This document shows positions 20,501 through 28,952 of a stretch of DNA of 64,000 nucleotides, in pieces. The DNA is from Comamonas sp. KCTC 72670. GTDB taxonomy: Bacteria > Myxococcota > Myxococcia > Myxococcales > Myxococcaceae. The notes under the pieces were generated by a model that did no database searches, was not told where the DNA came from, and worked only from the letters and a program-made list of their open reading frames with translations. Both the position numbers and the translations under genes were made by a program. How positions within the stretch are numbered: position 1 is the first letter of the stretch; every line of letters starts with the position of its first letter. The DNA lies in NCBI GenBank assembly GCA_014656495.1, contig BNCN01000002.1, forward strand, positions 1 to 64,000. Reading direction: 5' to 3'.

Positions 20501-20968
20501 CCGAACCCGGATGGCATCGCCGCGCCGTGCGCGTCTGACCCGCACCACGACCCGAGCGACCCGGACTTCTGCGAAGGCAAGCTGACGTGCAACCGCACCA
20601 CGGACCGGTGCGAGTGCCCGTCGGACTGCGGCGGCGGCGGTGCGCCGGGACAGATCTGCAACACGGACCCCGCGGTGTGCGCCTTCACCTGCGCGCCGGA
20701 CTGCGGCGGCGCGTGCGGCACCTACGAGACGTGCAACACGGACACCTGCTCCTGCACGTGCCGCCAGTCGGCCACCTGCGCCCCGGGCTACACGTTCAGC
20801 CAGGACGCCTGCGGCTGCGTGTGTGACACGGGCGCGCTGAGCTGCGGTGACCGGTACCAGCCGGACGCCAACGCCTGCGCCTGCGTGTGCAAGCCGGACT
20901 GCGGCGGCTGCGGTCCGAACGCGACGTGCAACCAGAGCACCTGCGCCTGCGAGGGCATCATCGGCTGA
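17579..20968 (+). CDS. cglD: CglD-like adventurous gliding motility lipoprotein (TSP3 repeats + VWA)
   Basis: 1129 residues from the ATG at 17579, giving a lipoprotein signal ending LLTGC (Cys22). A Gly/Asp linker is followed by about ten thrombospondin type 3-like Ca-binding repeats (residues about 80-430, DTDGDGI/L cores), then a beta-rich region, and a VWA domain from about 650 with MIDAS motif DDSLS (DxSxS). The last 145 residues are Cys-rich and EGF-like in spacing. The order matches CglD of M. xanthus, an outer-membrane lipoprotein of A-motility, but this rests on recalled architecture, so the symbol is a candidate. It is divergent from the PilZ-kinase unit. Confidence 0.7.
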   Translation: MRNSLMRYFTCALLAASLLTGCNGGNDPDPNPQPNADGGGGGGGDGGSDAGPGEEDAGIIPDPDPDPGRVPTDIDDPNNANKDSDCDGLTDAEEFSTVYPGGLKTDPGLRDTDGDGIRDGVELGRTTSVDPNCNFPGDQDPTTRTSPVLADTDGDGIPDGLEDLNRNGRRDPGETDPNAIDSDGDGLADGEEDANRNGVVSPGETDPRKRDTDGDGLDDGLEVRTGTDPLNPDTDGDTCSDGEEDVNRNGIVDNNETDPRVADCAASVPDSDFDGIPDHIEIATGTDPNNPDTDGDGIPDGVEDKNRNGRVDSGETDPRLRDTDCDGLLDGPSRDGFLGEDLNGNGRVDPGETDPTNPDTDGDGLLDGLELGVTTAQAPRQDCGYQGDADPTTTTNPLNPDTDGDGIQDGAEDANQNGRVDEGELNPNDPSDGAANTPAGQACRTSNLRTVTFKEENGGDLRLALPSTFTDANLRTIRDGNNGVGIIGWDATKQVTVIAYKRGRVGSSTTPTGDEAGIRTASFNSATRDFQQTFNTWDGYAALSARYAISGNADLKTYTNTLVRSLVPGSTGELTGTAGITGPFTMQAQYVHRSDQSVVVVLAITPTSRYNEAGSLFTTADTAGGSALAQFGDTDAVQCEKFTVRRAMVDFIFVVDDSLSMASSQQSLANAATAVADKLANATLDWRLSMVTTTYTYGSGSNAGLLRGFTQNINQFRAWLSQNSTCSGGQCSGITIPPGSEPTTCSANAQCWVGQNGNGTERPLQAARAVINLLASTGGTPETRFRAGAKVVVVILTDTRDQSSDTVNTYTQYFLGTGNQVETNRNPLNQPIDVHGILCPHENATADSSTWCQNQEDPRNPRHLDIIQATGGVYGSIRDSASITTTINAIIDSVIASVGYRTQKPPIGASLKVAMDSVANASQCPTPADLPRSRTHGFDVDGISRAVSFFGGCRPQTPGTTQAALSYRYWTDRTPNPDGIAAPCASDPHHDPSDPDFCEGKLTCNRTTDRCECPSDCGGGGAPGQICNTDPAVCAFTCAPDCGGACGTYETCNTDTCSCTCRQSATCAPGYTFSQDACGCVCDTGALSCGDRYQPDANACACVCKPDCGGCGPNATCNQSTCACEGIIG

Positions 20969-20995
20969 TGCCGCGTGAGCAGGGTTGAATGAAAA

Positions 20996-21025
20996 ACGCC
21001 CCGGGGCCACACGGCTCCGGGGCGT
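20996..21025. terminator. Bidirectional terminator between cglD-like gene and peptidase
   Basis: ACGCCCCGGGGCC (20996-21008) and GGCTCCGGGGCGT (21013-21025) form a 13-bp stem with one G-U pair and a 4-base loop. A-run on the left (GAAAAA) and CTTCATTT on the right give U-rich tails for both directions, fitting the two convergent genes. Confidence 0.85.
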
Positions 21026-21053
21026 CTTCATTTCAGGAGGCCACGCCTCCGCG

Positions 21054-22826
21054 TTACGGCTTCGCGGCCTTCACCGCCGCCAGCCCCTCGGGCGCGGCCT
21101 GGATGCGCAGCACGGGGTAGACGCGGAGCTGGGTGTCGCGGGCCGGGTGGCGCTCGTAGAAGAAGCGCAGGCGGGCGCGGGCGTCCTTGGCGAAGGCCGG
21201 GTCCTTCAGCTTCGCGTCCCACTCCGCCTTCACCGTGGCGTCCTTCGCGAGCAGCTCCCGCGCGAAGGGCTCCAGCACGTAGTCCTCCACGTACTCCTTC
21301 TGCTCGAAGTGGGCGTTGAAGAAGCCCCACGACAGCAGCGAGTCCGCGCCCTGGGGCTCGAACAGGTGGGCCACCAGCTCCACGCCCTTCTGGGCCACCG
21401 GCACGTACAGCGTGCCCGCGGGCAGGGCCTGCGTCTGGGGTTCCCACGCGCCCTTCACGTTGAGCGTCTGCCGGCTCTCCACGGACTGGGTGCTCCACTT
21501 CCAGTCGGTGGTGCGGAAGCGCTCCACCTGCGCGCTGGCCACGGGCCGGGTGACGCGCTGCGAGCGGAGGCCATGCGCGGCGAGCTTCGCCTCCACCCAG
21601 GCGGCGTGCGCGGGCGGCACCAGGTAGCCGCCGGTGGGCAGCGTGGCGGTGAGCACGGGCTGAATCGTGTCGAAGTAGGGAACCTTCCAGACCTGGGGCT
21701 TCGTGTCGTCGTAGCGAATCCACGTCTGGCCGGAGAGGTCGGACGCGCCGCGCTCATACGCGTAGCCCCGGAAGTCGATGGGGCGGCTCTGCTCCGTGTT
21801 CTTCCACGCGAGCACCACCTCGCGCGCCTTGCCGGCCGCGGCCTCCGTGTCCGCCGCCTTCACCGCGGCGCGCAGCGCGGCGCCGTCACGCGCCACCAGC
21901 CGCAGCAGGCCCGCCACCACGTCGCGGGTGGCCTTCACGCGCTCCGCGTAGGGCTTCCAGGAGTGCGTCTCCACCAGCACACCGAAGCGGCGGTGCGCGG
22001 CCCAGTAGGCGTGGCTGAAGCGCGGCGGCGGCACGCCGTAGGCGAAGCCGGAGCTCGGGTCATCGTCCTCGATGAAGGACGGGTAGAAGGGCACGGGCAG
22101 GTGCTTCTGGGACTCCAGCTCGGTGAAGAGCTCCTCGCGCAGCTTCACGCCCAGCTCGCGCAGCGGCGCGGGGCCGGACTGCTGCGGCTCCAGGCCCACG
22201 GACACGTCGTGCTCGAACTTGGCGCCGTTGGTGGCGTGCAGGTCCGCGTAGACGAGCGGGTCCCACGCGTGGAGGTACTTCAGCAGGGCCACCATCTCCG
22301 GGGCCTCGGCCTTGGCGTAGTCGCGGTTGAGGTTGAGGTTCTGCGCGGTGGCGCGCCAGCCCATCTCCACGGGGCCGTTCTGGTTGGGCCGGTGGTTGGG
22401 GCCGAAGCGCTCGTGGCCGTCCACGTTGAAGACGGGCACGAAGACGGCGGTGACGCGCTTGAGGACGCCGGGCTGCTCCTTGCCCGCGAGCAAGTCGCGC
22501 AGCAGCCAGAAGCCCGCGTCCTTGCCGTCAATCTCGCCCGAGTGGATGCCGCCCTGGAAGAAGACGACGGGGCGCTGCTTCTTCGCCGCGGCGGCGGGGG
22601 TGAGCGTGCCATCCGCGCTGGCGACGAGCGCGAGCAGCGGGCGGCCCTCCGGCGTGGTGCCAAGCGTGTCGCAGCGGACCTTGCCGGGATACGCCTTGGG
22701 GAAGGCGCGGCAGAGCGTCTCCACTTCCGGGTAGCGGCCCGTGCGCGTCCACCCACTCTGTTCGGAGACGGTGGTGAGCGGCGGTGCCTGATGCAGCGTC
22801 AGGGCGAGGAGGGTGGGCAGGAGCAT
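21054..22826 (-). CDS. M14 family zinc carboxypeptidase, secreted
   Basis: 590 residues from the ATG at 22826, which begins a short signal peptide (MLLPTLLALTLHQAPP). The zinc motif HxxE is seen as GGIHSGEIDGKDAG near residue 95, with a third ligand candidate in YADLHATNG and the likely catalytic Glu in VLVETHSWK. The domain fills the first about 350 residues; the C-terminal 240 residues are beta-rich and unassigned. Probably digests extracellular peptides, or peptidoglycan stem peptides, outside the cytoplasm. Convergent with the cglD-like gene. Confidence 0.85.
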   Translation of the reverse strand: MLLPTLLALTLHQAPPLTTVSEQSGWTRTGRYPEVETLCRAFPKAYPGKVRCDTLGTTPEGRPLLALVASADGTLTPAAAAKKQRPVVFFQGGIHSGEIDGKDAGFWLLRDLLAGKEQPGVLKRVTAVFVPVFNVDGHERFGPNHRPNQNGPVEMGWRATAQNLNLNRDYAKAEAPEMVALLKYLHAWDPLVYADLHATNGAKFEHDVSVGLEPQQSGPAPLRELGVKLREELFTELESQKHLPVPFYPSFIEDDDPSSGFAYGVPPPRFSHAYWAAHRRFGVLVETHSWKPYAERVKATRDVVAGLLRLVARDGAALRAAVKAADTEAAAGKAREVVLAWKNTEQSRPIDFRGYAYERGASDLSGQTWIRYDDTKPQVWKVPYFDTIQPVLTATLPTGGYLVPPAHAAWVEAKLAAHGLRSQRVTRPVASAQVERFRTTDWKWSTQSVESRQTLNVKGAWEPQTQALPAGTLYVPVAQKGVELVAHLFEPQGADSLLSWGFFNAHFEQKEYVEDYVLEPFARELLAKDATVKAEWDAKLKDPAFAKDARARLRFFYERHPARDTQLRVYPVLRIQAAPEGLAAVKAAKP

Positions 22827-22857
22827 GCCCCTCCCACAACATAGGCCTTGATGGGTT

Positions 22858-23793
22858 TCAACCGTGGCGCACGGTGCGTGTTCCACCCACCGGCAATACC
22901 TCGACGCGCTCCTTCGCCAGTCCGCGCCGGGTCCACTCCGCGTCCAGGCGGCGGGGCGGCTCGTCCAGGGGCTCGTCGGTGAGCTTGAAGGTGCCCCAGT
23001 GCATGGCGAAGAAGCGCGAGGCGCCCAGGTCCTCGAAGGCCTGCACGGCCTCCTCGGGGTTCATGTGCTGGCGGCGCATGAACCACGCCGGGTCATACGC
23101 GCCAATGGGCAGCAGCGCGGCGTCGATGCCCGGGTAGCGCTGGCCAATCTCCTTGAAGCCCTCGAAGTAGGCGGTGTCGCCGGAGTGGAAGACGCGGGCA
23201 TTGGAGCCTTCGACGATGAAGCCGCCCCACAGCATCTCGTTGACGTCGTTGAGCCCGCGGCGGCTCCAGTGCTGCGAGGGCACGAAGTGCACCGTGACGT
23301 CGCCCACCTTCGTGGCCTGCCACCAGTCCAGCTCGGTGACGGACAGGCCCGAGCCCCGGAAGACGGGCAGGTGGCCCAGCCCGGTGACGATGGGCGCGCC
23401 CACCTTCTCCAGCGTGGGCAGGTCCAGGTGGTCGTAGTGGTTGTGGGAGACGAGGCTCGCGGTGATGGGCGGCAGCTTCTCCACCGGGACGCCGGGCGGG
23501 ACGTTGCGCCGGATGACGCCGCTGATGGTGTCGCGCAGCACGGGGTCGATGAGCAGGGACACGCCGTCCAACTGGACGAGCCAGCTGGCATGCCCCAGCC
23601 ACGTCAGCCGGGCACCTTCACCCGCGGCGGGCGGGGTGGCGAGCATCGCGAGGTCGGGCTCGACGCGAGGCACGTCGGCGCGGGCCGGAGCCTTGCGCCG
23701 GCGGCCCGCGAGCTTGTCCGCCACGGCCCACTTGAAGACGCTGCTGAACGGCTGCGGCCCGGTGCCATCGAGGTTCTTGAACCGCAAGGCCAT
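22858..23793 (-). CDS. MBL-fold metallohydrolase (UlaG / NAPE-PLD-like)
   Basis: 311 residues starting at MALRFKNLDG. The metal-binding motif HNHYDHLD, the downstream GDTAYFEGF and the C-terminal HWGTFKLTDEP are those of the NAPE-phospholipase D / L-ascorbate-6-phosphate lactonase-like branch of the metallo-beta-lactamase superfamily. There is no signal peptide. The substrate cannot be told; a phosphodiester of a lipid is possible. It follows metQ on the same strand after 95 bases, so could be read through from the methionine unit but need not be related. Confidence 0.85.
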   Translation of the reverse strand: MALRFKNLDGTGPQPFSSVFKWAVADKLAGRRRKAPARADVPRVEPDLAMLATPPAAGEGARLTWLGHASWLVQLDGVSLLIDPVLRDTISGVIRRNVPPGVPVEKLPPITASLVSHNHYDHLDLPTLEKVGAPIVTGLGHLPVFRGSGLSVTELDWWQATKVGDVTVHFVPSQHWSRRGLNDVNEMLWGGFIVEGSNARVFHSGDTAYFEGFKEIGQRYPGIDAALLPIGAYDPAWFMRRQHMNPEEAVQAFEDLGASRFFAMHWGTFKLTDEPLDEPPRRLDAEWTRRGLAKERVEVLPVGGTRTVRHG

Positions 23794-23888
23794 GTGCTCG
23801 CTCCTTCGCTTGGTAGGGGAGGGCCCCTCCGCCACGTGTGCCCAAGTCATGCTCAGGCACGGCGTGGAGCGCAAGGAGGACGTGCGCG

Positions 23889-24725
23889 TCAGAAGGCGGG
23901 CACCACCGCGCCGGCGTAGCGGGACTCGATGTGCTGGCGCACCTCCTCGGAGTGGAGCGCCTTGACCAGCGCACGCACCTCGGGGCGGGCCTCGTCGCCC
24001 CGCCGCACGGCGAGCACGTTGGCGTAGGGGTTCTGCTTCGCGGACTCGCGAGCCAGCACCTTCGCGTCCAGCCGGAGGTGCTTCTGGGCCTCCAGGAAGT
24101 AGTTCCCGTTGATGACGGCGGCGGCCACGTCCTCCAGGGTGCGCGGCTGCTGCTCCGCATCCATCTCGCGCAGGTCGAGCTTGCGCGGGTTGCCCACCAC
24201 GTCCCTCACCGTGGCCGTGGCGCCCGCGTCGTCACGCAGCCGCAGCAGGCCCTGCGTCTCGAGCAGCCGGAGCGCCCGCGCCAGGTTGCTGGGGTCCGCG
24301 GGGAGCGTCACCTGCGCGCCCTCGGGCAGCTCCGCGAGCTGGCTGAACTTCGTGGAGTAGAGCGCCAGCGGCTCCAGGTGCACGGGCCCCGCGCTGGTCA
24401 GCGCGAGCTTTCGGTCACCGGCGAAGCGCTCCAGGTAGGGCACGTGCTGGAAGTAGTTGGCGTCGAGGTCTCCCTCCGCGAGCGCGATGTTCGGCTGGAG
24501 GTAGTCGGTGAACTCCACCACCTCCACGCGCACGCCTTCGCGCAGCGCCACGACGGCGGCCGCGCGGAGAATCTCGCCGTGGGGCACCGGATTGACGCCG
24601 ACCTTCAAGGCGCGGGTTTTCGAGGACTCGCCCGAAGACGCCTCCTGCTTCTGGCAGGCCGCGACGAGCAGCGCGCTCACGGCCAGCAGGAGCGGAGTGA
24701 ACAGGGACCGCGCAGGGGACTTCAT
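23889..24725 (-). CDS. metQ: Methionine ABC transporter, substrate-binding lipoprotein
   Basis: 278 residues from the ATG at 24725; lipoprotein signal with LLVAAC (Cys24). NlpA/MetQ family: KVGVNPVPHGEIL near the N-terminus, DLDANYFQHVPYL, and VYSTKFSQLAELPEGAQV-type blocks are typical. It captures D/L-methionine outside the inner membrane for MetNI. Third gene of metN-metI-metQ. Confidence 0.93.
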   Translation of the reverse strand: MKSPARSLFTPLLLAVSALLVAACQKQEASSGESSKTRALKVGVNPVPHGEILRAAAVVALREGVRVEVVEFTDYLQPNIALAEGDLDANYFQHVPYLERFAGDRKLALTSAGPVHLEPLALYSTKFSQLAELPEGAQVTLPADPSNLARALRLLETQGLLRLRDDAGATATVRDVVGNPRKLDLREMDAEQQPRTLEDVAAAVINGNYFLEAQKHLRLDAKVLARESAKQNPYANVLAVRRGDEARPEVRALVKALHSEEVRQHIESRYAGAVVPAF

Positions 24726-24762
24726 GACAGAGGGCTCCAGGGACTTCGGGAAGGAATTCGTT

Positions 24763-25434
24763 TCAACGGGAGGCCCGCGCGCTGGCGGGGTCGAAGCGGG
24801 AGGCCAGGGCGTCACCGAGCCACTGGACGAACTGCACCAGCACCAGCAGCACGGCGAGGCAGCCCACCATGACGTCGGTGCGGAAGCGCATGTAGCCGTA
24901 CTTCACCGCGAGGTCGCCCAGGCCGCCGCCGCCCACCGCGCCCGCCATGGCGCTGTAGCCCAGCAGGCTGATGACCATGAGCGCCGTGCCGCGCACGAGC
25001 GAGGGCAGCGCCTCCGGGATGAGCACCTGGAAGATGACGCGCCGGTGCGTGGAGCCCATGGCGATGGCGGCCTCCACCAGCCCGTGCTCCACCTCGCGCA
25101 GGCTCTGTTCGACGACGCGGCCCATGAAGGGAATGGCCGCGACCACCAGGGGGACGATGGCGGCGGTGGTGCCGATGGTGGTGCCCACCAGCAAGCGGGT
25201 GAGCGGGACGATGGCCACCATCAGGATGATGAACGGGATGGAGCGGCCCACGTTGACGAGCGCGCCCAGCACCCGGTGCAGCGCGGGGCGTTCCCAGAGC
25301 CCGCCCCGGTCGGTGATGACCAGCAGCACGCCCAGCGGCAGGCCCGCGAGGATGACGAGCAGCGCGGCCACGGACGTCATGTAGAGCGTCTCCGCGGTGG
25401 CCACGCCGAGCATGCGGGGGAGCTGGCTATCCAT
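24763..25434 (-). CDS. metI: Methionine ABC transporter permease
   Basis: 223 residues with five predicted transmembrane segments. The EAA-type cytoplasmic loop is visible in REVEHGLVEAAIAMGSTHRRVI, where it contacts MetN. SMxxxxLxGLPLG-type N-terminus and MAGAVGGGGLGDLA are characteristic of MetI. The start overlaps the end of metN by eight bases. The name metI here means the transporter permease and must not be confused with the cystathionine gamma-synthase called MetI in Bacillus. Confidence 0.94.
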   Translation of the reverse strand: MDSQLPRMLGVATAETLYMTSVAALLVILAGLPLGVLLVITDRGGLWERPALHRVLGALVNVGRSIPFIILMVAIVPLTRLLVGTTIGTTAAIVPLVVAAIPFMGRVVEQSLREVEHGLVEAAIAMGSTHRRVIFQVLIPEALPSLVRGTALMVISLLGYSAMAGAVGGGGLGDLAVKYGYMRFRTDVMVGCLAVLLVLVQFVQWLGDALASRFDPASARASR

Positions 25435-26419
25435 GGGGCACCTCCTCGGGCGTCAGGCCCTGCTCGCGCAGGTAGGTGAGGGCCTGGCTCACGGCGTCGG
25501 CGGTGCCCTGGAGGTCGAAGAGCAGCCGGCCCACGCGGATGGCGCCCACGCGCTCCACGGCGCCCTCCACCAACAAGGCATCCACGTCGAACTGGCGCGC
25601 CAGGGTGGCGAGCAGGGGCCGCCGCGCGCTCTCACCCGCCACCGTCAACGCCACGCGCCGGCCCGTGGGCGCCTCCGCTCCCGAGGCGAAGGGCGGGAAG
25701 CACAGCGCATGGAGCCTCGTGCCGGGGCGGGCGAGCAGCTCCGTCACCTTGCCCTGCTCCACCAGCCGTCCGCGCTCCAGCACCGACACCGAGTCGCAGA
25801 TGGCCTTCACCACGTCCATCTGGTGGGTGATGAGCAGCAGCGTCACGCCGAGCCGGCGGTTGATGTCGCGCAGCAGCTCCAACACCGAGCGCGCCGTCTC
25901 CGGGTCCAGCGCGGAGGTGGCCTCGTCGGAGAGCAGGACGCGGGGCCGGGGCGCCAGTGCCCGCGCGATGCCCACCCGCTGCTTCTGTCCCCCGGAGAGC
26001 TGAGCAGGATGGGCCAGCGCCTTGTCGGACAGCCCGACGAGGGAGAGCAGCTCCTCCACGCGTTCGCGCACCTGGGCGCGTGGGAAGCCCGCGACCTCCA
26101 GCGGGTAGGCGACGTTCGCGGCCACCGTCTTGGACGGGAAGAGGTTGAAGTGCTGGAAGATCATCCCGATGCCCTGGCGCGCCTTGCGCAGCGCCTCGGG
26201 GCTCAAGGCCAGCAAGTCTTGTCCATCGACGTGGACGGAGCCTTCGCTCGGTCGCTCCAGCAGGTTCGCGCAGCGGATGAGCGTGGACTTGCCCGCGCCG
26301 CTCTGTCCCAGGACGCCGTGGACTTCACCCGCCTCGACCCGGAGGGAGACGTTCCTCAGCGCGGCGACTTCGCGCCCGCCCGCCGTGTAGACCTTGCTGA
26401 CACCGCGAAACGCAATCAC
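25427..26419 (-). CDS. metN: Methionine ABC transporter ATP-binding protein
   Basis: 330 residues from a GTG at 26419 with GGAG at a suitable distance. Walker A GQSGAGKST, signature LSGGQKQR, Walker B VLLSDEATSALDPET, and the H-loop ITHQMD are intact. The C-terminal about 90 residues form the ACT-like NIL regulatory domain that binds methionine and inhibits transport in the E. coli enzyme. First gene of metNIQ; 339 bases separate it from the upstream cystathionine lyase gene, so it may have its own promoter as well as read-through from the upstream leader. Confidence 0.95.
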   Translation of the reverse strand: MIAFRGVSKVYTAGGREVAALRNVSLRVEAGEVHGVLGQSGAGKSTLIRCANLLERPSEGSVHVDGQDLLALSPEALRKARQGIGMIFQHFNLFPSKTVAANVAYPLEVAGFPRAQVRERVEELLSLVGLSDKALAHPAQLSGGQKQRVGIARALAPRPRVLLSDEATSALDPETARSVLELLRDINRRLGVTLLLITHQMDVVKAICDSVSVLERGRLVEQGKVTELLARPGTRLHALCFPPFASGAEAPTGRRVALTVAGESARRPLLATLARQFDVDALLVEGAVERVGAIRVGRLLFDLQGTADAVSQALTYLREQGLTPEEVPHG

Positions 26420-26758
26420 GGTGTGCCGCTCCGGTGGGGCGGGGGGCGCGCGGCGTGGGAAGGCCGCTCATTCGTGTCCGGGATGCCGCACATGGACTGC
26501 TCCTGGGAAACCGCGTCGGGTGAGAGGGGGACCGCGCGCGAGTGCACGCGGCGGGCGGCCCGGGCCTGGACGCGCCAGGGGAGGGCCGGTCCAGGGGACC
26601 ATCGGTTCGTGGGGTGAGGGAGGCTCAGCGCACGCGAACGGACGGACCCGTGGAAGCATGACAACACATGCCTCCGAGACAGGGTCCGAACATGGCGCAA
26701 CCAGTGAGCATCGGCGCAGACAGGTAATGGAGCTGACGCGGCCTGTCAACCTGACGGC
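26420..26758. other. Intergenic gap before metN
   Basis: 339 bases between the stop of the cystathionine beta-lyase-like gene and metN. I looked on the minus strand for a second SAM aptamer (GGCCC...CAACC...GGUG core) and found none. Short GC-rich self-complementary stretches are present around 26545-26610 but no convincing terminator or promoter boxes. No gene. Confidence 0.45.
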
Positions 26759-27889
26759 CTAGGCCGCCACGCGCAGCGCCTTCGCGAACGCTTGGGCGAG
26801 GTCCTCTTGCAGGTCTTCCAACTCCTCCAGGCCCACGGAGAAGCGGATGAGCCCATCCGTGATGCCTCGGCGCTCCCGCTCCGGCGCGGGGATGGCGGCA
26901 TGTGAGTGCCGCGCAGGGACCGTGACGATGCTCTCCACCGCGCCCAGCGACACGCCCAACAGTGGGAGCTGGAGCGACTCCACGAAGGGTGCCGCCAGCG
27001 TGTCCCGCGCCAGCCGGAACGACACGACCGCGCCTGCGTCCGGGTAGAAGACCTGCGCCACTTCCTGTCTGCCGGAGAGCCACTTCGCCAACGCCTTCGC
27101 CGTTCGGACCTGCCGCTCCATGCGGACCTGCAAGGTCTTGATGCCCCGCTGGAGGAGGAAGCAGTCCTGGGGACCCAGCACCGCGCCCACCGCGTTCTGG
27201 AGGAAGCCGAGCTCCTGCGCGAGCGCGGGCGTCCGCACCGCCACCGTCCCCGCGATGACGTCGCTGTGGCCGCCGAGGTACTTGGTAGCGGAGTGGATGA
27301 CGATGTCCGCGCCCTCGGTCAGCGGGCGCGACAGGCACGGAGACAGGAAGGTGTTGTCCACGATGAGCAGCACCCCGTGTTCCTTCGCGATGCGGGCCAT
27401 CGCGGGGACGTCGGTGCGCTTGAGGAAGGGGTTGCTCACGCTCTCCACGAAGAGCGCCTTCGTGTTGGGGCGCAGGGCCGCGCGCACCGCGTCTGGGTTG
27501 CTGGTGTCCACGAAGGTGGCCTGCAAGCCGAAGCGGCTGAAGACGCGGGTGAGCACCCGGTAGGTGCCGCCGTAACAGTCATCCGTGACGACGAGGTGGT
27601 CGCCCGCGCTGAAGAGCATCAGGACGCTGGACACCGCGGCCATGCCGGAGCCGAAGGCGAACGCCGCGGCGCCCTCGTCCAGCGCGGCGAGCACGCCCTC
27701 CAAGGCCTTGCGCGTGGGATTGCCGGAGCGCGCGTAGTCGAACTCGCCGGGCGTCTCCAGGCCCGGCTGGTCGAACATGGACACCTGGTAGATGGGGACG
27801 GCGGCGGCGCCCGTCGTGGGGTCCTGCTCATGCCCCGTGTGCAGCAGACGGGTCGCGAAGCGCGTGGGCCAGGTCGGCGATGATGTCAT
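26759..27889 (-). CDS. Cystathionine beta-lyase-like PLP enzyme
   Basis: 376 residues. Cys/Met metabolism PLP fold: SATKYLGGHSD carries the PLP lysine, YARSGNPTR and DNTFLSP flank the cofactor. The wording of the C-terminal third (GAVESIVTVPARHSHAAIP, RGITDGLIRFSVGLEELEDL) is closest in memory to Bacillus MetC, so cleavage of cystathionine to homocysteine is the best guess; other lyase activities cannot be excluded. The ATG at 27889 has GAGG seven bases upstream and lies 62 bases inside the preceding gene, an unusually long overlap, but the shared N-terminal family sequence supports this start. Confidence 0.88.
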   Translation of the reverse strand: MTSSPTWPTRFATRLLHTGHEQDPTTGAAAVPIYQVSMFDQPGLETPGEFDYARSGNPTRKALEGVLAALDEGAAAFAFGSGMAAVSSVLMLFSAGDHLVVTDDCYGGTYRVLTRVFSRFGLQATFVDTSNPDAVRAALRPNTKALFVESVSNPFLKRTDVPAMARIAKEHGVLLIVDNTFLSPCLSRPLTEGADIVIHSATKYLGGHSDVIAGTVAVRTPALAQELGFLQNAVGAVLGPQDCFLLQRGIKTLQVRMERQVRTAKALAKWLSGRQEVAQVFYPDAGAVVSFRLARDTLAAPFVESLQLPLLGVSLGAVESIVTVPARHSHAAIPAPERERRGITDGLIRFSVGLEELEDLQEDLAQAFAKALRVAA

Positions 27890-28928
27890 GGGAGTCCTCG
27901 ATTCCTACGGAGAGCCGGAGCAGCCGGTCGGAGATGCCCAGCGCTTCCCGGCGCTCGGCGGGGATGTCGGCGTGGGTCTGGGTGGTGGGGTAGGTGATGA
28001 GCGTCTCCACGCCGCCGAGCGACTCGGCGAAGAGACACAACTGCACGGACGCGAGCACCTGGGGCACCAGGGCCGCTTGCGTGACGGTGAAGGACAGCAT
28101 GCCGCCCAGGCCGGGATAGAAGACGCGCTCCACGGCGGGATGGGCGCGCAGCCATGCGGCCACCTCGCGCGCGTTGGACTGGTGCCGCTCCATGCGCAGG
28201 GCCAGCGTCTTCAGGCCGCGAATCACCAGGAACGCGTCCTGCGGACCCAGAATCGCGCCGATGCCGTTCTGGATGAACGCGAGCTTCTCGCCCAGCGCGG
28301 CGTCCTTGGCCACGAGCGCGCCCGCGACGACGTCGTTGTGGCCGGCGAGGTACTTCGTCGCGCTGTGCACGACGAGGTCCGCGCCCAGCTCCAGCGGGCG
28401 CTGCAGCCACGGCGTGAGGAAGGTGTTGTCGACGATGAGCAGCGCCCCGGCCTTGCGCGCGATGTCCGCCAGCACGGCGAGGTCCGCCGTGCGCATCATC
28501 GGGTTGGTGGGCGTCTCCACGACGATGGCCCGGGTGTTGGGGCGCAGCGCGTCCCGCACGGCGCTGGGGCGCGAGGTGTCCACGAAGGTGCAGGGCACGT
28601 GGAGGAGGCGGTCCACCAGGCGGTAGGTGCCGCCGTAGAGGTCCTCGGTGAGCAGGACGTGGTCCTCGGGTCCGAAGAGCTGGAGCGCGCAGTGCAGCGC
28701 GGCCATGCCGGAGCTGAAGGCGAGCCCGCAGCTGCCGCCCTCCAGCCGCGCCAGCGCGTCCTCGAGCGCCGAGCGGGTGGGGTTCTTCGTGCGCGAGTAG
28801 TCATAGCCCGTGGACTGCCCGAGCGCGGGGTGCTGGAAGGTGGCGGACTGGTAGATGGGGACGGAGACGGCGCCGGTGGCGGCATCGCGGCGCACGCCGG
28901 CATGGACGAGGGCGGTGGCGAGTTTCAT
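27828..28928 (-). CDS. Cystathionine gamma-synthase / O-acylhomoserine thiolyase-like PLP enzyme
   Basis: 366 residues. Same PLP family as its downstream neighbour but a different subgroup: TGYDYSRTKNPTR, SATKYLAGHND (PLP Lys), ETPTNPMM and GGVETLITYPTTQTHADIP follow Bacillus MetI closely. Expected to join activated homoserine with cysteine to cystathionine (or with sulfide to homocysteine). Good Shine-Dalgarno AGGAG. The tandem order synthase then lyase is that of the Bacillus metIC operon. 24 bases after the aspartokinase gene. Confidence 0.88.
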   Translation of the reverse strand: MKLATALVHAGVRRDAATGAVSVPIYQSATFQHPALGQSTGYDYSRTKNPTRSALEDALARLEGGSCGLAFSSGMAALHCALQLFGPEDHVLLTEDLYGGTYRLVDRLLHVPCTFVDTSRPSAVRDALRPNTRAIVVETPTNPMMRTADLAVLADIARKAGALLIVDNTFLTPWLQRPLELGADLVVHSATKYLAGHNDVVAGALVAKDAALGEKLAFIQNGIGAILGPQDAFLVIRGLKTLALRMERHQSNAREVAAWLRAHPAVERVFYPGLGGMLSFTVTQAALVPQVLASVQLCLFAESLGGVETLITYPTTQTHADIPAERREALGISDRLLRLSVGIEDSHDIIADLAHALRDPSAAHGA

Positions 28929-28952
28929 GGAAGGGCTCCTGCGAAGGCGCGC

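Noticed and set aside
17570-21031. 1153-codon open frame opposite the CglD-like gene
   Set aside because: Created by the DTDGDG repeat codons read in reverse (Val/Arg repeats); no domain features.
26420-26758. Second SAM riboswitch before metN
   Set aside because: No GGCCC/CAACC/GGUG core or P1 could be found in the minus-strand sequence.
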